Assembly: GCF_964204645.1 (NCBI RefSeq)
Contig: NC_134032.1
Coordinates: 11,650,275-11,714,274 of the forward strand
Direction of reading: 5' to 3'
DNA from: Tubulanus polymorphus
Lineage: Eukaryota > Nemertea > Palaeonemertea > Tubulaniformes > Tubulanidae
Length of the DNA stretch: 64,000 bases
The translations under genes and the position numbers were made by a program. Below are positions 48,571 through 62,200 of the stretch, piece after piece. The notes under the pieces are model-generated. The model worked only from the letters and a program-made list of their open reading frames with translations, was not told the origin of the DNA and ran no database searches. The stretch's first letter is position 1. Each line of letters opens with the position of its first letter.

Positions 48571-50731
48571 GTCGACATCATCGACACGAATTCGATTTAT
48601 GTAAAAGAATGCCGGTTAATAACAAAGGCAGACGTTATCACCGGGCGCCTCCATCAGCGTCAACAAAGATGTTCAAGGTACCACGTGTATTTTCCATCCT
48701 GTCCTTTGTCCGTGGCGCGACGTCTGACACGTGCATCCGACTCGCGCGCGTGTCCAATTTTTATGAATGAACCACGATTTCCCGCTTCCTACGAAGCCAA
48801 TAGCAATACGGAGAGTGCTTAAAGCCGATTGGCTGAGCGGGCGGCACTTCATTTGTTTACAATAGCCGTATATGGCACACGCGTGTAATCACTGAGGAAT
48901 TCCAGTGACGTATATCATGCGTCATCATGTCGGTGGGTAGCTGATAAATTGAAACCCGCACCACTGAAGCGCTGATCCCAATTCAGTGTGTATTTTAGAT
49001 GACGCAATATAAAAAGCCACCGGTATAGTTTCCTTTTTTTGGAAAATCCAGACTGTTGACAGGATGAATTAGCGTTGCGCAAAAATAATCAATAGTTAAG
49101 TAGAGCTTTATATAGAAAATTGAATAACATTGCAGAATGGTTCACACCACCCCAATTGCAAAAATCGTGCCCTGCCCCTAGGCCTGTGCTTTTCACTTCT
49201 TATTTCGTTAGTCTTAATTGAATGCGCTGGAATGTGTAACCAATTCCAACTACAGAGTCACGCGCACAGACATATTTTAGTGAACATGCAGAGACAAAAA
49301 GCCGTGGGAACCGTGACCTTCCACCGCTGCGACTGGATTAGTACAAGCCTAAAAATTAGTAGTTTGCTCTGGATTTGAGCGACATATTTAATATGGATCG
49401 TTAAAAAGCAGAATAATTTATAGCCATATTGTCCGCCATAATTATAAACGACGCAATAACGCGCAGCGCTGCTCAGATCGAAGTCGCGCTGTGAACTCTT
49501 CGGCAGATAAGATTAGGGCGAATTGCGCATCTTTTCCAAACGGCGTCCTAGATATATCGAATTTGACCGACTTATTACACGTAACTTCGCATAAAACTTT
49601 GAATTTCAGGTACTGGAATTTTATTCTACTAATCCCGTAATTTTTCAGTCTCGTCACGTCCATTGCGTGCTCGAACAACGAATAATCATCGTTTCGCTTG
49701 AAAATTTCCCGTTTTACTTCGCGTTCATTCACCGATGACGCAATACCCAAACGGTTTTACGCTCATATTCACGCGCCACGGAAAATATCAACTGAGCACC
49801 CAACGAAATGCAAACATAAATTACCAAATGCTTCCAATACTAAAATTCTAGCTTTAATTTCTCGAAAAACTTTCGATGATTAGAGTTTAGATATGTCAGT
49901 GAAATCAAAAAATATTTTTAAACGACGAACTGCGAAATTTGTGATTCGCCCGTCGCGTATTAATCTCTCACTGTGGGTAATCCGGAAATGAATTGAATTG
50001 AATTGGTTTTTATTGACGACCTAGCTCTCCGCTTACGATTTCACACGTCATAGAAATTACACACGATGATGACGGTGAGTTGGAATGGTTCCGTTGCTAG
50101 AGCTGGTGGATTTTAAGAGCAGGGCGGCTAGCTGAGGTGGACAGGAGGCCCTTCCCGGTGAAGTCAGCAGTGTGTGGATAAGCTCGAAACGGTTTTCATT
50201 TTTTTTTGTTGGGACAGAGGATTTAGGCGGTCAGTTACTTTGTGTAGCCGTCGACCTGTAGTAAAAACTCTTCAGTTTTTTTCAGGATTAAGTAATTCGT
50301 AACTGAAAAATTATTCATCACCTGTGACCTGGTGCAATCGTGTTTCATCATTCGATGTTAATATTTTTGATTTATTAGCCCCGCATTTCATCATTTTCTC
50401 CGTGTAGAAAACTAGGAGATTGACTGATTTTTTTGGGCGATTTGAAATCGACAAATTTCTTCGTGGAATTCGCGACTGTTAGAAGAAAAGCTGGGCTTTC
50501 TCGTATTAGTATTTTGAAGGAACGATTGAAAAGCTGGAATCCTCGGATTAATCGTTGAGGATATGAGTATTTAGAGGAGCTGAAAAAATCTTTTGTATTT
50601 ATTTATCTGTGATAACCCTTACTACAAAACCTGCCATTTATTTTATTCCGTGGGGAATAAGATAAAACGAAATAAACAAAAAAAAAAACAAACGGACTCA
50701 AGGACTCGCGACGAATTCGTAATCCGCGTAA
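48571..50731. other. Spacer and tribbles 5' region
   Basis: No certain gene. Short frames at 49136-49378 (+) and 49442-49750 (-) were considered and not accepted. The last part is presumably the tribbles promoter and leader. Confidence 0.4.
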
Positions 50732-53700
50732 ATGAATATCCCGAGACCTCGACCGCGGCCGTTAGTGATACCTTCGCCGCAGCAAAATGGCCCCCATCAT
50801 CGTAAGCAAGTCGAAACGGACCAGCAATCGGCGAATTTCGGTAATCTAAGTCCGGACTTACAACCGAATAGTCCGCCGGCGTTTCCCGTCGAAGATCCAG
50901 CCCGGACCGTGCTAAAAATCGGGCGGTATTTGTTACAAAAACAATACGACGGAACGAATTCGTACACAGCTGTGAATATCGAAACACAACTGGAATACGT
51001 CTGCAAGGTACGTTTAAAAACATTTTTTCTTTTTTTTTTAGGGACAAACTTTTTCGCAAAAGAACTGATTAAGGTTGTGTCTTTTGTTTGAATGCTGTTC
51101 AACTAGAAATTATGAATTATGGTCTTTTCGATGGTCATTACATTGCATAAGGTCTAATAATCATTCTAGCTTTGAAGTGGGACCTCGTTTTTGGCTGAGT
51201 TCCATGGACGATTGTTACCTGTCGTTACGAAACCAGGTCCAGGTTAAGGATCTATCCTGCTAACAGATTACCAGTCTCATTTTTTAGGCCTAAACCTTTA
51301 CTTCAAAACTCTTTATGTAACATCGATATGTGAAAATAGGTTCAGGTTAAATATTCAAAACTCGGGGGGGGGGATTATTCAAGCACCCTTTAGGCTATAG
51401 GGGTATGAAAACTGGTGTCATCTTTGAGCCATGGTCGATTACGTAACTGATCCTACCCCGAGCCCAGACCTATAAAACCCACACACAAATTTTTTAAACG
51501 AGCGTGAATTTACATTACGGTGTGTTGTAATCCTATCGAAACCATATGTCGCTATAGCAATCATCATCGCTGATGAAACGATGACTAATCGAGATAATTC
51601 ATCATCAAATTTAAATCTTTCTGAATAACCTACGCAGCCAGAACTTACGCAATCCAGCGTTTAAAATCCTCAATTTTTTTTTCATCGTACATTTCCGTGA
51701 TTTCTGGAACATTTCCGAAAAATTCACAACGACGCGTAATAAAATTGCTGAGTTGTGATGTTAAATGGTTTTTTTAAAAATATTAAACGGCGTCGTTGTA
51801 CTGTGAAGTACCTCGATATCATCGGTTTTCTGGTTATTTTTAGCGCGATTGTAAATCTGGCAACTCCCTTTTCTTCGTCAGCAGATGCTCTTTGTTTTAT
51901 CATCTGTCATCGTCGTCATTGTCGTCGAAACCGTTGCCAATAGATACTTATTTAAATCTTATATATGTACTAGAGTTGTACTGTCACACCTAAATATTTC
52001 TTGAAGACTTGTTGGTTTCTATAGACGGAATTGACTAGAGATTTGATTCGGTCGAAGAAAATCCATACAATATTATGAAGGAAAACTATGAATGTAGTGA
52101 TGACGTTCTGACCAAATTCAATGAACGATTTACAAAAAGAAAATTTTCGTTGTTTTTTTCTTCGTGATTTTATGTCGTATTCCCGAATTCTTAAGACTTT
52201 TTGTTCGACATGAAATTCGGCTCGGTTAAACGACAAATTGATTGAAATTGTGGTTTTTTTTTAAATATCAACGTAATTTTAACATACCTTCACCCTTTTC
52301 CGATCATCGTAGACTTAAGATAAAGCTTAAAAACCATGAAACTGGACCCTGGGGGCAGCGTGTGCCACGTGCGCAGATATTTTATACTTACACTTATTAC
52401 TTGTTTAGCTGATAAGGCGGGTCTTATCACTTTTCGGCAAATAAAAAGGCGATTCCCTGTTCCAAGGGTTGGGGAACGTTTTTCAAATCTGTTTTCGAAA
52501 TAGTGTCAAAGAATGTATTATGTGCCCCATTTCTATACTAGATTGACTCAGTGTCTCAAGAGGCGCACTGAAATTATGCACTTAGCCTACCTGAAAATCA
52601 GGAAAAAGTCTGTGGATTTTCTTTTCTTTAAAAAAGTCGGGGAATTTTGTTTAAAAAAAAAAATGAAAAACAGGATATTTATTGACATTGTTAGATCAGG
52701 CATAAAATCAAACAGTTTCCGTCTATGTCTTACATGTTTGACTGCGTTAATTGATTGAATTCTTAGCAGATCAAGTCAGGGAAAACAGTTTATAAGTCAG
52801 GGAATAGTCGGGCGGCAAGTCAAGGAAAGAAACGAGTCAAATTTAAGCCTAAAGTGGCCTGCCCTGTTATGACTATGTCATTCGTCATTACACGTACCAC
52901 ATGTGTTAGTAAAACGGATAAGTTCGGGCAGAATGGAAATTCCCAGTTTATGCCCGAACAAGAGATCTTACTGAAAATGAGTCAAACCAAATAAAAAGCG
53001 TGAACTCAAATTTCGAATTCCCCGGACCTGTTTTGAGTCATAATGCGTAGTTACGCCGTAGCCCGGCCGGCGAGTAGTATATTGAATAATAAATTAAAAA
53101 GTGGTTTTTGTTTGTTGTTATCAGAAGTTTTTTCATTATTCATTCATTTGAGATTTGTGAATTTCTTTTTGTGTTTCTGATCCGGGCCCGGGTTGAGTCA
53201 TGATTCTGTCTGGTGTGTGCCGCCATGCAGGTAGTAGTTCAGTACTACTGTATAATCTGTATTGTACTGTGTGACTATGCCGAGTCCATTGACAAAGCCT
53301 TAGTTACCATTGACACAAATTCCGGAACCCACCCAGAATGTGTGCACCCGTAACAAACAATGCGACTTGTCGGTAACTGTTGATCACCACGGCGACCTGG
53401 TGGCCTCTGTGAGTGAGGCATGGTTGCTTTCCCTATAGATACACGAATCTGACGTTCCTCCCACCCTGACCTGACCCTGTCCAGTTATCTAGATACATGT
53501 TTATTGCTATTGTAAACTAAGATCTATAGTTGCAACTTTTTTTTGATAGTAGAAGTTCGTCTTAGTTACTAATCATAATTTTATTGAATCACTGAAGTTG
53601 AGAATGAGGTAGTCACTAGTTAGTAATCATAATTTTACTGACGCGCTGAAGTCATTGAGAATGAGAAAATCGTCACTGTGACTTAATCTGAATCCTTGAG

Positions 53701-54915
53701 GTCATTGAGAATAAGACAATAATAAGATTATTCGGCATGTATGAATCTGTAGGTCCTGGAACCAACCCCTTCAGACATTCACTACCCACTACTGTATTAA
53801 CTACGATAGTGACATTTGGACGATCAGTTTTTGAAAGTGAGCTGGTGTCTAATGTCTGGCAGTCGGTCAGTTAGTCGGTCAGCCCGGCACGGTTCTAAGT
53901 CAAGATTTGAAAAATGAACTGATTTTAGCTCTGTACTCACAACTGTTGAACTTGATCGTGGGGTGTTATTTTTCAATGATGCAGTGAAGTCTAGATTACG
54001 ATCGAAACCAGTAAAACTTGTCGACGTTTAGTTTAGTACTCGATCAGATGTTGTTATTTTCAATCGATCGTCAAATGTTCAGTTCAGTCTTCAGGCTTCT
54101 CGTTGAAAAGTCGGTTAAGTATCGTTTAAAAATTCCCGATGGTATTGTGAAATCGAACAGATTTTCCCTCGTATCGTCGGGACTCGGTGTTCTCCACAAC
54201 AGCCGCCTCTTTCATTTTTCACATCCACCCCTTATAAAATACCTTCTGTCCCAACCAAAGTGGATATCGATATTCTATCAATGCTGGTAATTACTTTGAA
54301 ATATATTGAGCTAATGTGAAAAAAGAAGATTTCACCAAAATTAAGCTTATATTTTCTGTATTTTTAGTGGGGGGTCGAAAGCCTTGCTATCCTTCAGCAG
54401 CCACGATATGTCATACACTGAACAATGAATGCAGCGCCTTTAAAATTCCAGCATATGAAATAGGTCCCTATGACTCCTTGATTCCTTGAAAACTTCTAAG
54501 ACCTTCTCACTGGAATGATGTAGTGATCGAAGAGGGTTATACAGGGACGGGGCAAGTTTGACACCCCCCCCCCCAAAAAAAAGTTCGCAACAAGATTTAT
54601 TAATGTTTTGTGCGTTTTGCAGGTGATAAGCGTTGAACGATATCGCGATGTGTTGTCGGCGTACTGGCGCATCGACTACCACGACAACATCAACGACATC
54701 GTCGAGATCATCGTCGGCGAGACGAACGCGTACGTCGTGTTCGAGCGGTCGTACGGCGACCTGCACTCGTACGTGCGCGACCGGCGTCGGCTGAAAGAGG
54801 ACGAGGTCAGTCGGCTGTTCGGTCAGATCGCCGCGGCGGTCGCGTGCTGCCACGACAACGGCATCGTGCTGCGCGATTTGAAACTCAGGAAATTCGTCTT
54901 CAAAGATAAGGAAAA
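50732..54915 (+). CDS. TRIB: Tribbles pseudokinase, first two coding exons (3' part beyond window)
   Basis: Tribbles proteins are pseudokinase scaffolds that bring substrates to the COP1 ubiquitin ligase and bind MAPK kinases. Exon 1 is 50732-51007 (92 codons; an in-frame TAA directly precedes the ATG) and exon 2 is 54623-54915, with a 3.6-kb intron and strong donors (GTACGT, GTAAGT). Exon 1 ends with the beta3 lysine in YVCK. Exon 2 has GETNAYVVFERSYGDLHSYV and the tribbles catalytic loop LRDLKLRKF in place of HRDLKPEN, so catalysis is impaired or absent. The expected third exon (degenerate DFG, C-lobe, C-terminal COP1 and MEK motifs) is not found in the next 9 kb, so it lies past the window. 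Exon 2 is much more G+C-rich than its flanks. Confidence 0.92.
53916..54187. repeat. Long direct repeat, left copy, flanking tribbles exon 2
   Basis: Homologous to 55389-55695: shared blocks include ACTGATTTTA, GATCGAAACCAGTAAAAC, CAATCGATCGTCAAATGTTC and TGAAAAGTCGGT. Separation about 1.47 kb. Confidence 0.7.
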
Positions 54916-55017
54916 GTAAGTTTCACGAATTTTGTTAATTCTGCCCTAAATCCCCACCGCCCCATTTTGACCCCGGGATCGAAGGAGCCAGAGTTGTCGC
55001 TCTCTATTTCAGGTTCT

Positions 55018-55147
55018 GGGGTCAGTTGCTCAAAACTTGGTTAGAGTTAGTTGGTGGACATATTCTATTGTTACAATGCAATTTCAGTTGTTACTGTGTC
55101 AACTATCCGCTGGTAAACTTAAACCTATTTTCGAGCAACTGAACTCT
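55018..55147. mobile_element. Palindromic MITE (GGGGCCAGTTGCTCAAA ends), copy 2
   Basis: Begins GGGGTCAGTTGCTCAAAAC and ends TTTTCGAGCAACTGAACTC; same family as 44318-44447. Confidence 0.7.
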
Positions 55148-55193
55148 GGTCTTTCAGTCCATGGTTCATAGGTTTGGATCCTGGTTGTGATGG

Positions 55194-55316
55194 TCTTTCA
55201 TTGTTCTCTCATCAATCCAGGGTTGATGTGTTTGAATCCTGATGGTAGCAGTCAGTCAGTCTTTCACTGGTCTCTCATCAATCCAGGGTTCATGCGTTTG
55301 AATCCTGATGGTAGCA
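55194..55316. repeat. Tandem duplication, period 67
   Basis: Two units share CTCTCATCAATCCAGGGTT and GTTTGAATCCTGATGGTAGCA. Confidence 0.85.
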
Positions 55317-55388
55317 CAGTTCCTTCACCGGCAGCCTCGCCTCTACCCCAGGAGAGGAGAGTTAACCGACACAAACGTCATCGATAAA

Positions 55389-55695
55389 AAACTGATTTTA
55401 ACTCTGCATACTGACACACAACTGTTGTACCTGATCGTAGGGTTTTATATTCAACGCTGTTAAGTGCGATCAAAACCAGTAAAACGAAGCCGTTTATTAT
55501 CCAATCATTCAATCAGTTCGGCCTCGTCCTCATTCGTACTTCAGATCAGATGGTTTTTTTTCCCAATCGATTATCAAAGGTTCACAGTTCAGTCGGTCGG
55601 CTTCTCATCGAAAAGTCGGTCGAGTATTATTTAAAAACCTCTCTGATGATATTGTGAAATATATCGGTTTTTCCTCTCGTATGGATGGGACTATG
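55389..55695. repeat. Long direct repeat, right copy, flanking tribbles exon 2
   Basis: Counterpart of 53916-54187, in the same orientation. Confidence 0.7.
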
Positions 55696-55997
55696 TATGT
55701 AATCAGGATGGGGGGTTAGATAAATAAATAGCTTGTGTCTGTAGATATAAATAGATGTTTATGTTGTAAAAATGAGGAAGTTGATTATTATATGACTCAA
55801 TATTTATAGAATGAGTTTGAAGGGATTAATGGAGGGGAGAGGTGAGAGCAGGGAATCATAGTGATAGTGTCGAGGGAGAAAAGGGGAGGATGGGCAGGAG
55901 GAAATCATGGTGATAGGACTCGAGGGGCTGAGGGAGGAAGGTACATATTGACAGGAAGAGAGGAAGAGCTGGGAATGGTAGTGATGATGGGAGAGCA

Positions 55998-56240
55998 GGA
56001 AGAGAAGGAGAATGAGAGGGAGAGCGGTGAATAGTTATGATAGAAGAGAAGATGAAAAGGATAATGAGAGCGGGATAGCAGATATAGGAGGGAGGAGGAA
56101 GAGAAGGAGAATGGGAGGGAGGGCGGTGAATAGCAGTGATAGAAGAGAGGATGAAAAGGAGAATGAGAGCGGGGAATGGCAGAGAGAGGAGGAAGAGAAG
56201 GAGAATGGGATGGAGAGCGGGGAATAGCAGTTATGGGAGA
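55998..56240. repeat. Purine-rich minisatellite, period about 96
   Basis: Two full units and a partial third start AGGAAGAGAAGGAGAATG at 55998, 56096 and 56190; nearly all purine on this strand. Confidence 0.85.
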
Positions 56241-59200
56241 GAGAGATTTATGAATGTGTACAGGATATCCTGAACATTAATGGTTATTTTGAACCAGGAT
56301 TTGATGCGGGGATAGAACAATAAGTGCCGCAGCATGGTTCATCCATTCAGTTCTTATCATTGATAGAAATGGTAATCAGTAAAATGAATCACTCGTTGTA
56401 AAAATTGATCTACTTTTGTCGTTGAAAACCGAACTGAACTGGATGAATTTCTATCAAAAATGACTCGCGATGGAGGATGGCCAGTCTTTAGATTAAACTC
56501 TCCATTGTTTTCGTACCGAAGTTGAGAAACTTTCTCGGTTTATAAAGCGCTTGAATCTTGAATCAGTTCGTGCTGTAGAATTTAGCCAATGATGTCATGA
56601 AGCGATCCTTTAGGAATGTGAGCTGCCTCCAGTCGGCGTGGGAATCCGATTCTGTAGAGGAAGTGGTCAACCACTGTAGCTGCAACCGGTTGAGAGTCTG
56701 GACGAGGTTATTTCCGTCTCGTTGCGCATGCAGGTATTGCCACATATCCTCATCAACAACTATTACCTCCCGGAAATCCTAATGCAGTTAGATAGCAGAA
56801 GACATCACGTCACTGTGGTATCTGCGGTTTACCAGCTATTGCTCAATGTTACTTATGAAAATAATGTTTACTGATGCAACTCCTCTCTGTCGGGTTTTTC
56901 GTTCGTCTGAGATGAGGTTATAATCGAAACCGGAATCTATACGTCCCAGACAGAAATTTCCGGCCAACAACGCGAACTGAGATTTTCCCCCGACCTCACA
57001 GTTGATTTGTTTTTAGAATCATGAATTGTTTATCTAATTCTTAGAGAATTCGCAATACTAAAAGCTTAGCTAATGTTCATCCGTTACACCATCCAACAAC
57101 CCCCCCCCCCCCCCACTGGTTGGGGTAGGTTTGTAAGGCACCCCAAAAAAAATCAAACGAAGTATCAAATAAGTAACAGGGGGAATCCCTATTTTAAGTT
57201 TAGAAAAATGGTCATCAGTTGACGATCGCAGCATTTGGAGTCACCTTTTCTCAAGTGGGTGGCTCCGGTTGGACTCGGTTTCGGCTTCGGCTTAGAAAGT
57301 CCATCGTTTAGCTACTAATCGTTTCTGGTCAAACGAAAGTTGTGGCTCTTCGAAATTGGAGGGCGTCTTCTCATGTGAGAACGTCGAAAATATTCGGAAT
57401 CGGAGCCCATAAACATACTGCTGGGCCCTAGAATGTATCTGGTAGAATATTGGGAAAGGATCGATATCTAACTTAATTTTCTCTGGTTTAATGAAAATGA
57501 AAGCGCGACGCTCTTCAAGATTGTGGGACCCTTTTTTCAATTAAGGCCGACAAACGGTTTACTATAAACTATAGCAGCTGTAGAAATATCCGTTGTATGC
57601 GGGAACAAAAAATCGATATCTAACATAATTTCACCGAGTTGTTGCAAAATTTCAGAACGGCCGTTTATCGGAATGAATGTCAAACGTTCCTCGATTGAAT
57701 TACACGAATAACAATGCCGCATAATGTCGACACTTTATGAATGAAAATATTTACACTGCGGGCGCCGAGCACGCGCGCGCGCGCGATATTTCGCAATCGA
57801 AATTCCGATATCGTTGACATTTTTCATGAATCGACGACGATCTGAACTGGCGTGACCTCCCCATTCTCCCAGCGCGCGGGAATCTATTTTACTGTCACGA
57901 GGTGGAAATGGCTGCGGTTTCCGATGTTGTTGCTCAATTCTTTACGACCGGGTCCCGGATCGACTCCGGTGCACTTCGACGAACTTGCGATCTGTTTATG
58001 TCGTCGTATAGGATATTATTATTATTATTATGACTCGGGTTTTGGGATTGGCCCTGCTCGCCGGAACTCAATACAAAGCAGATAAATTTTATTTTTCAAG
58101 CCTAGACCTGGACCTGCATTTGAAATTTAAAGTTTTTCATTTGAAAATGAAAGTTATCATTTAACTTTGTCTGATGAATTTGGCGGTAGTACAGAAGGAA
58201 CGGGCCCCGTCCCTGATGACATCGTTTGGTATCGCTGGATAAGTCATTGCATTGTCGTATATGACATGGTTGCGAGCGCTATTCAAGTCAATTACTTTAG
58301 TAGGAGTCATTGTTGTAGATTTTTGAGTCATATTATGACTAGATAAGGGATAGTTAAGGTCTTAGGGAGTCATAATTACAGATTTTGGACTCGACAGTGC
58401 CAATGGATGGTATAGTTTGGAGTTTAGGAGTCATGATAATGACGGATTGATTCTATAATTATGGCTACAATTAGAACGTTTTGTTTCCCAGCTCCGCACG
58501 TGTCGTAAACCTATTTGTGAACTCGCGTTATTTTAGACTGGTTTAACCCGTCGTGTTGACCAGTCCATGACATATGTACATGCGTAGACATTTTGGTCAG
58601 AGTCCAAACTTGCCTGGTTTTTATAGACGACTCGATCGATCGGGTTCACAAGTTGAAATGCGAACTGACGGATGACACATGTGAGGTTTAAATCTCCTCC
58701 CAGTCGGAGTCAAATTCAGTTTAGTTCGTGACTATGTAACACGATGTGGGAGTTGTATGTTTATGAGGCAAAACTGTAGAACTGCATTTGGTGTTTAGTG
58801 ACAACGAAATCATAGGATTTGGTTGTTTTTCTGGGCGAAGGGTCGGGTTTAAGGGAGTTTGTGAAATGAAGTGTTGGGTCTTGATACGTCTAATTGGTAG
58901 TCTAGGATTGTCAGGGGCAAATTCAGGAGGACTCGTGTGAGACTTGTACAATGTCATCGCCATAGAACCGCTGTTAGTCCCAAAAGCGCTATTTTGGAGA
59001 AGTGACAAGTTCTTCCAAAATTGGCCTCTGGGTCCGGCCCCTGATTTCACTGGTTGCGTAACAAGAAACTTTATTCCCACCGTATTGTCCCGATCTCGTC
59101 GACCCCAAATTTAAAAATACCAGAGCGCCGATAAAAACCCGGATTCGACCAATCGCTGATCGTCGTTCGACGCCGTACGGAATTCCGATATTGTGCAATA

Positions 59201-62200
59201 TGGTCGTCGTTGCGTCGAGCCTCTCTTCTAATGTTTGTATTGTTTATTTACGGCGATAAAAACTACGAAACAAACGCCAGGAATTTTCCCACACGTCACG
59301 TTAACGACACCGCCGATCTTCTCTAGGCCATTGTTAGATTTTTGCGCCACTTGAAATTCTTACAAAATGTTTTTCCTAGTGATTGATTGATACTGCGACT
59401 TTGACAGTTGAATATTCCGAGCTCTTTGATGAAGGATTCCTAGAAGGCAGGGTCCGAGGGAAATTCGAGGCCACTGAAATCAAAGCAGCCCAAGGCCGGC
59501 GTGGTGAATCGGACGATGGCAGAGACTATTTTTACAAAAAAAACTCTGTTTTAGAAATACTTGAGTCCTGATGCAAAGTTTCGTGAATAGATTTGTTGGA
59601 TTTATGTTTATTTTTTCAAATCTTGTCAATAATGGGACAAACTGGTGACGCAGATGGCCCTGAGACATTCAGATCCGATGAGGAATTATGTGCTGCACAT
59701 TCCAACAGGCAGAACATGTCAACTTTATGTGGAAAAATACTTGTTTGTCAATCCGTAGACTGTTTACTCGATAATGATTTTATTCTGAAATCTCCACTGT
59801 ATTTGACCCTACTATTCATAGATAGGTCTTTCCGAACATACAAGAGAAGGCATTAGGCCGCGATTTTGTAATAATTTCCATTTGAAACAATGGAATTCAG
59901 ACATTCCGTTTCGGCAGACGTTGCTGCTACACTCGTAGAAATTCCTGTGATTTTCCCTGCGACTGAGTGTCGTGTCGTGTCGTGTCGCAAGACTTAGAAC
60001 CGCTGAACTTTGAAACGAACCATTCTTAACAAGCCTCTCTGACCCGGTACACACGTTAGTCCGTTCCTAGAAATAGTTTGTAATAAACGGCGCCTCGAAC
60101 GTAATTTGTTTTTCCGGGTTATTTTTGAAACAATTTAACAGCGGCGAGGTTGTTGCGCAATTTTCTCGGATCTGGCGCCGTAGCGAGAGTTCGCGAACTC
60201 GGGACGAGCTGAAAACAACTTGGTAAGATTTACCGAGAAAAACGAAACGCTTATTACGCGATGACGTCAATGAGAACTGAACCTTCAGTATAGTCATCGT
60301 TCTTTGTTCGCAATCAGTTTTACGCGCGTCGAATAAATTGCTTTTGTTGCCGTTTTTGTTGTTGTTGTTGAATAAATATTTCGAGATCTCGAGAGAGATA
60401 TAGAAATGTCATCAGTTTCTCTACGTATTTGAATTTATTCGATATTTGACTATGTATTCGTATGCAAACGCAATAGGGGTCGTTTGGAGTTCAAATTGTA
60501 ACGTAGAGAAGGTTTAAAACTTGATTTTTCCGAAATTTGTGTGATCAATATCTTAAAGGAGAAAATTTAATATTTGATACAGGGAACTTGTAACTTTTTC
60601 AGTTTTTTTTTAAAGTAAGGAATATTTTCTTGAGAAATTATTGTAGGATCAGTTCACGTGGGTTCGGCCTATATCTCTCTTAAGAGTCCATTCCCGCTTC
60701 CACTCTCTCATTGGCGCCAATGACCACACATTCCATTCAGGTTCATATTCCTATGTCCATTCTCTCTAGCTGTCCACTCCCTCAGTATCCACTTCCTGGC
60801 CCAGTATATGATTCATGTTTAGGATCTTTCTCAGATTAAGGTACGCTCCCTCTTTCGCTCGGGTTTCCATTCCCGCCTAAAGAGCCACTCCCTGATCCGC
60901 ACCCACTCAACGCCCGCCCACCCACTCCCTCTCCGGGGTATTGACGTATTTTAATCTATCGATCAGCGATGAGTGATAATTATGGTTATGATGATCATGT
61001 GTTCCTCGACAGTACTACTGCAGTACGCGTTGTCGCAGTAAAGTACTGTAGAGTGCTGTAAAATGCTCTCATCTGCTCGCAGCCCTGGAGGAGACACATC
61101 TGTGTGTGTGTGTGTGTGTAACATGTGACTCACTCACTGTTGATCAGAACCCTGGTTTAATATTCATCGATCTCGACAATTTGTTCATTATTTCGCAATT
61201 TTTATTTTCCTAAGATAAACATTGATAGAACAGATCGGTGCTGATGGCTGCGCACTTCTGGTTTGAGATGAAAAAAAAATTTCTTTTTTTTCGGTGACTG
61301 GGATGCGGCAGTGGGGCAATGATACGGGCAATAAGTAAGGGTTGGAGAATAGAGCGGGCCAGGGTTTGTCAGTTGCGGACAGTAGATGACCGTTAAGGGG
61401 CCAGGGTTCGTTAACCGATAAGGGGTACAGATAATGATTGAAAGCAAATGCTTGGGAGGTAAGAGGTAAGTGATTGGCCTAATTATTCCTCCCTGCCATA
61501 CGCCCAGGCTAAGGGCAAACGGGGTTCATCTTTTCGAATCCCCCTGGAAAGTGCTTTTGAAGATATATGGAAAGGCTCTTAAAAGTGTATGCCTTAACCT
61601 TGCTACCTAACCCTGAAAACATGTTAGATTGAAGTGAGGTGTAGGATATGTAGGATACCAGGGGTATAAAGGGTCGTAGGGTATGGGATGTTAGTTGGTT
61701 ATCCTTGTGAGGTCAATGAATCAAACAGGTGTTATCGGGTTATTCATTCCAATCCCAGCTTGTGCTCTCCATAACTGGGGGATAAGAGGAGGATTGCATA
61801 ATCATGATTCATTCTTGTACTCCCCCATCAGCATCAGCAGCGGCAACATAGATCCAGTTACCATGGCGACTAGAGATACACTGATAAATCACTATTCTCA
61901 ACATTAATTGATGAATAAGATACTGGTGGAAGTGATAAGACTTACCACTGTATGACTTATCACTTCATTAGATGGAAATAGTCATTCCGTGCAGCAAGTC
62001 AACCAGTCATTACTTCATGGTATAGTTAATCAACTTGGAGTCCTTTGATAGGAGTCCATCAGTTGGAAGTCTTTTGTCCTAGAGTCGTTTAATCGAAGTC
62101 AATCAGTCTGAAGTCATTCATTTTTGAAATAATTGATTTAGTCCGGAATAGATAAGTCTTGACTTGTCTAAAAACCAATATCAGTTGGCTGTTGGGCCAC

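Noticed and set aside
49136-49378. Frame with a hydrophobic stretch and a CAGMC (CxGxC) motif, recalling cystine-knot hormones such as bursicon or GPA2
   Set aside because: Too few cysteines, no CxC pair or proper signal peptide at the start, and no ATG in frame; at best an eroded fragment.
49442-49750. 102-residue minus-strand frame
   Set aside because: No ATG at its start, no clear splice sites and no family motif.
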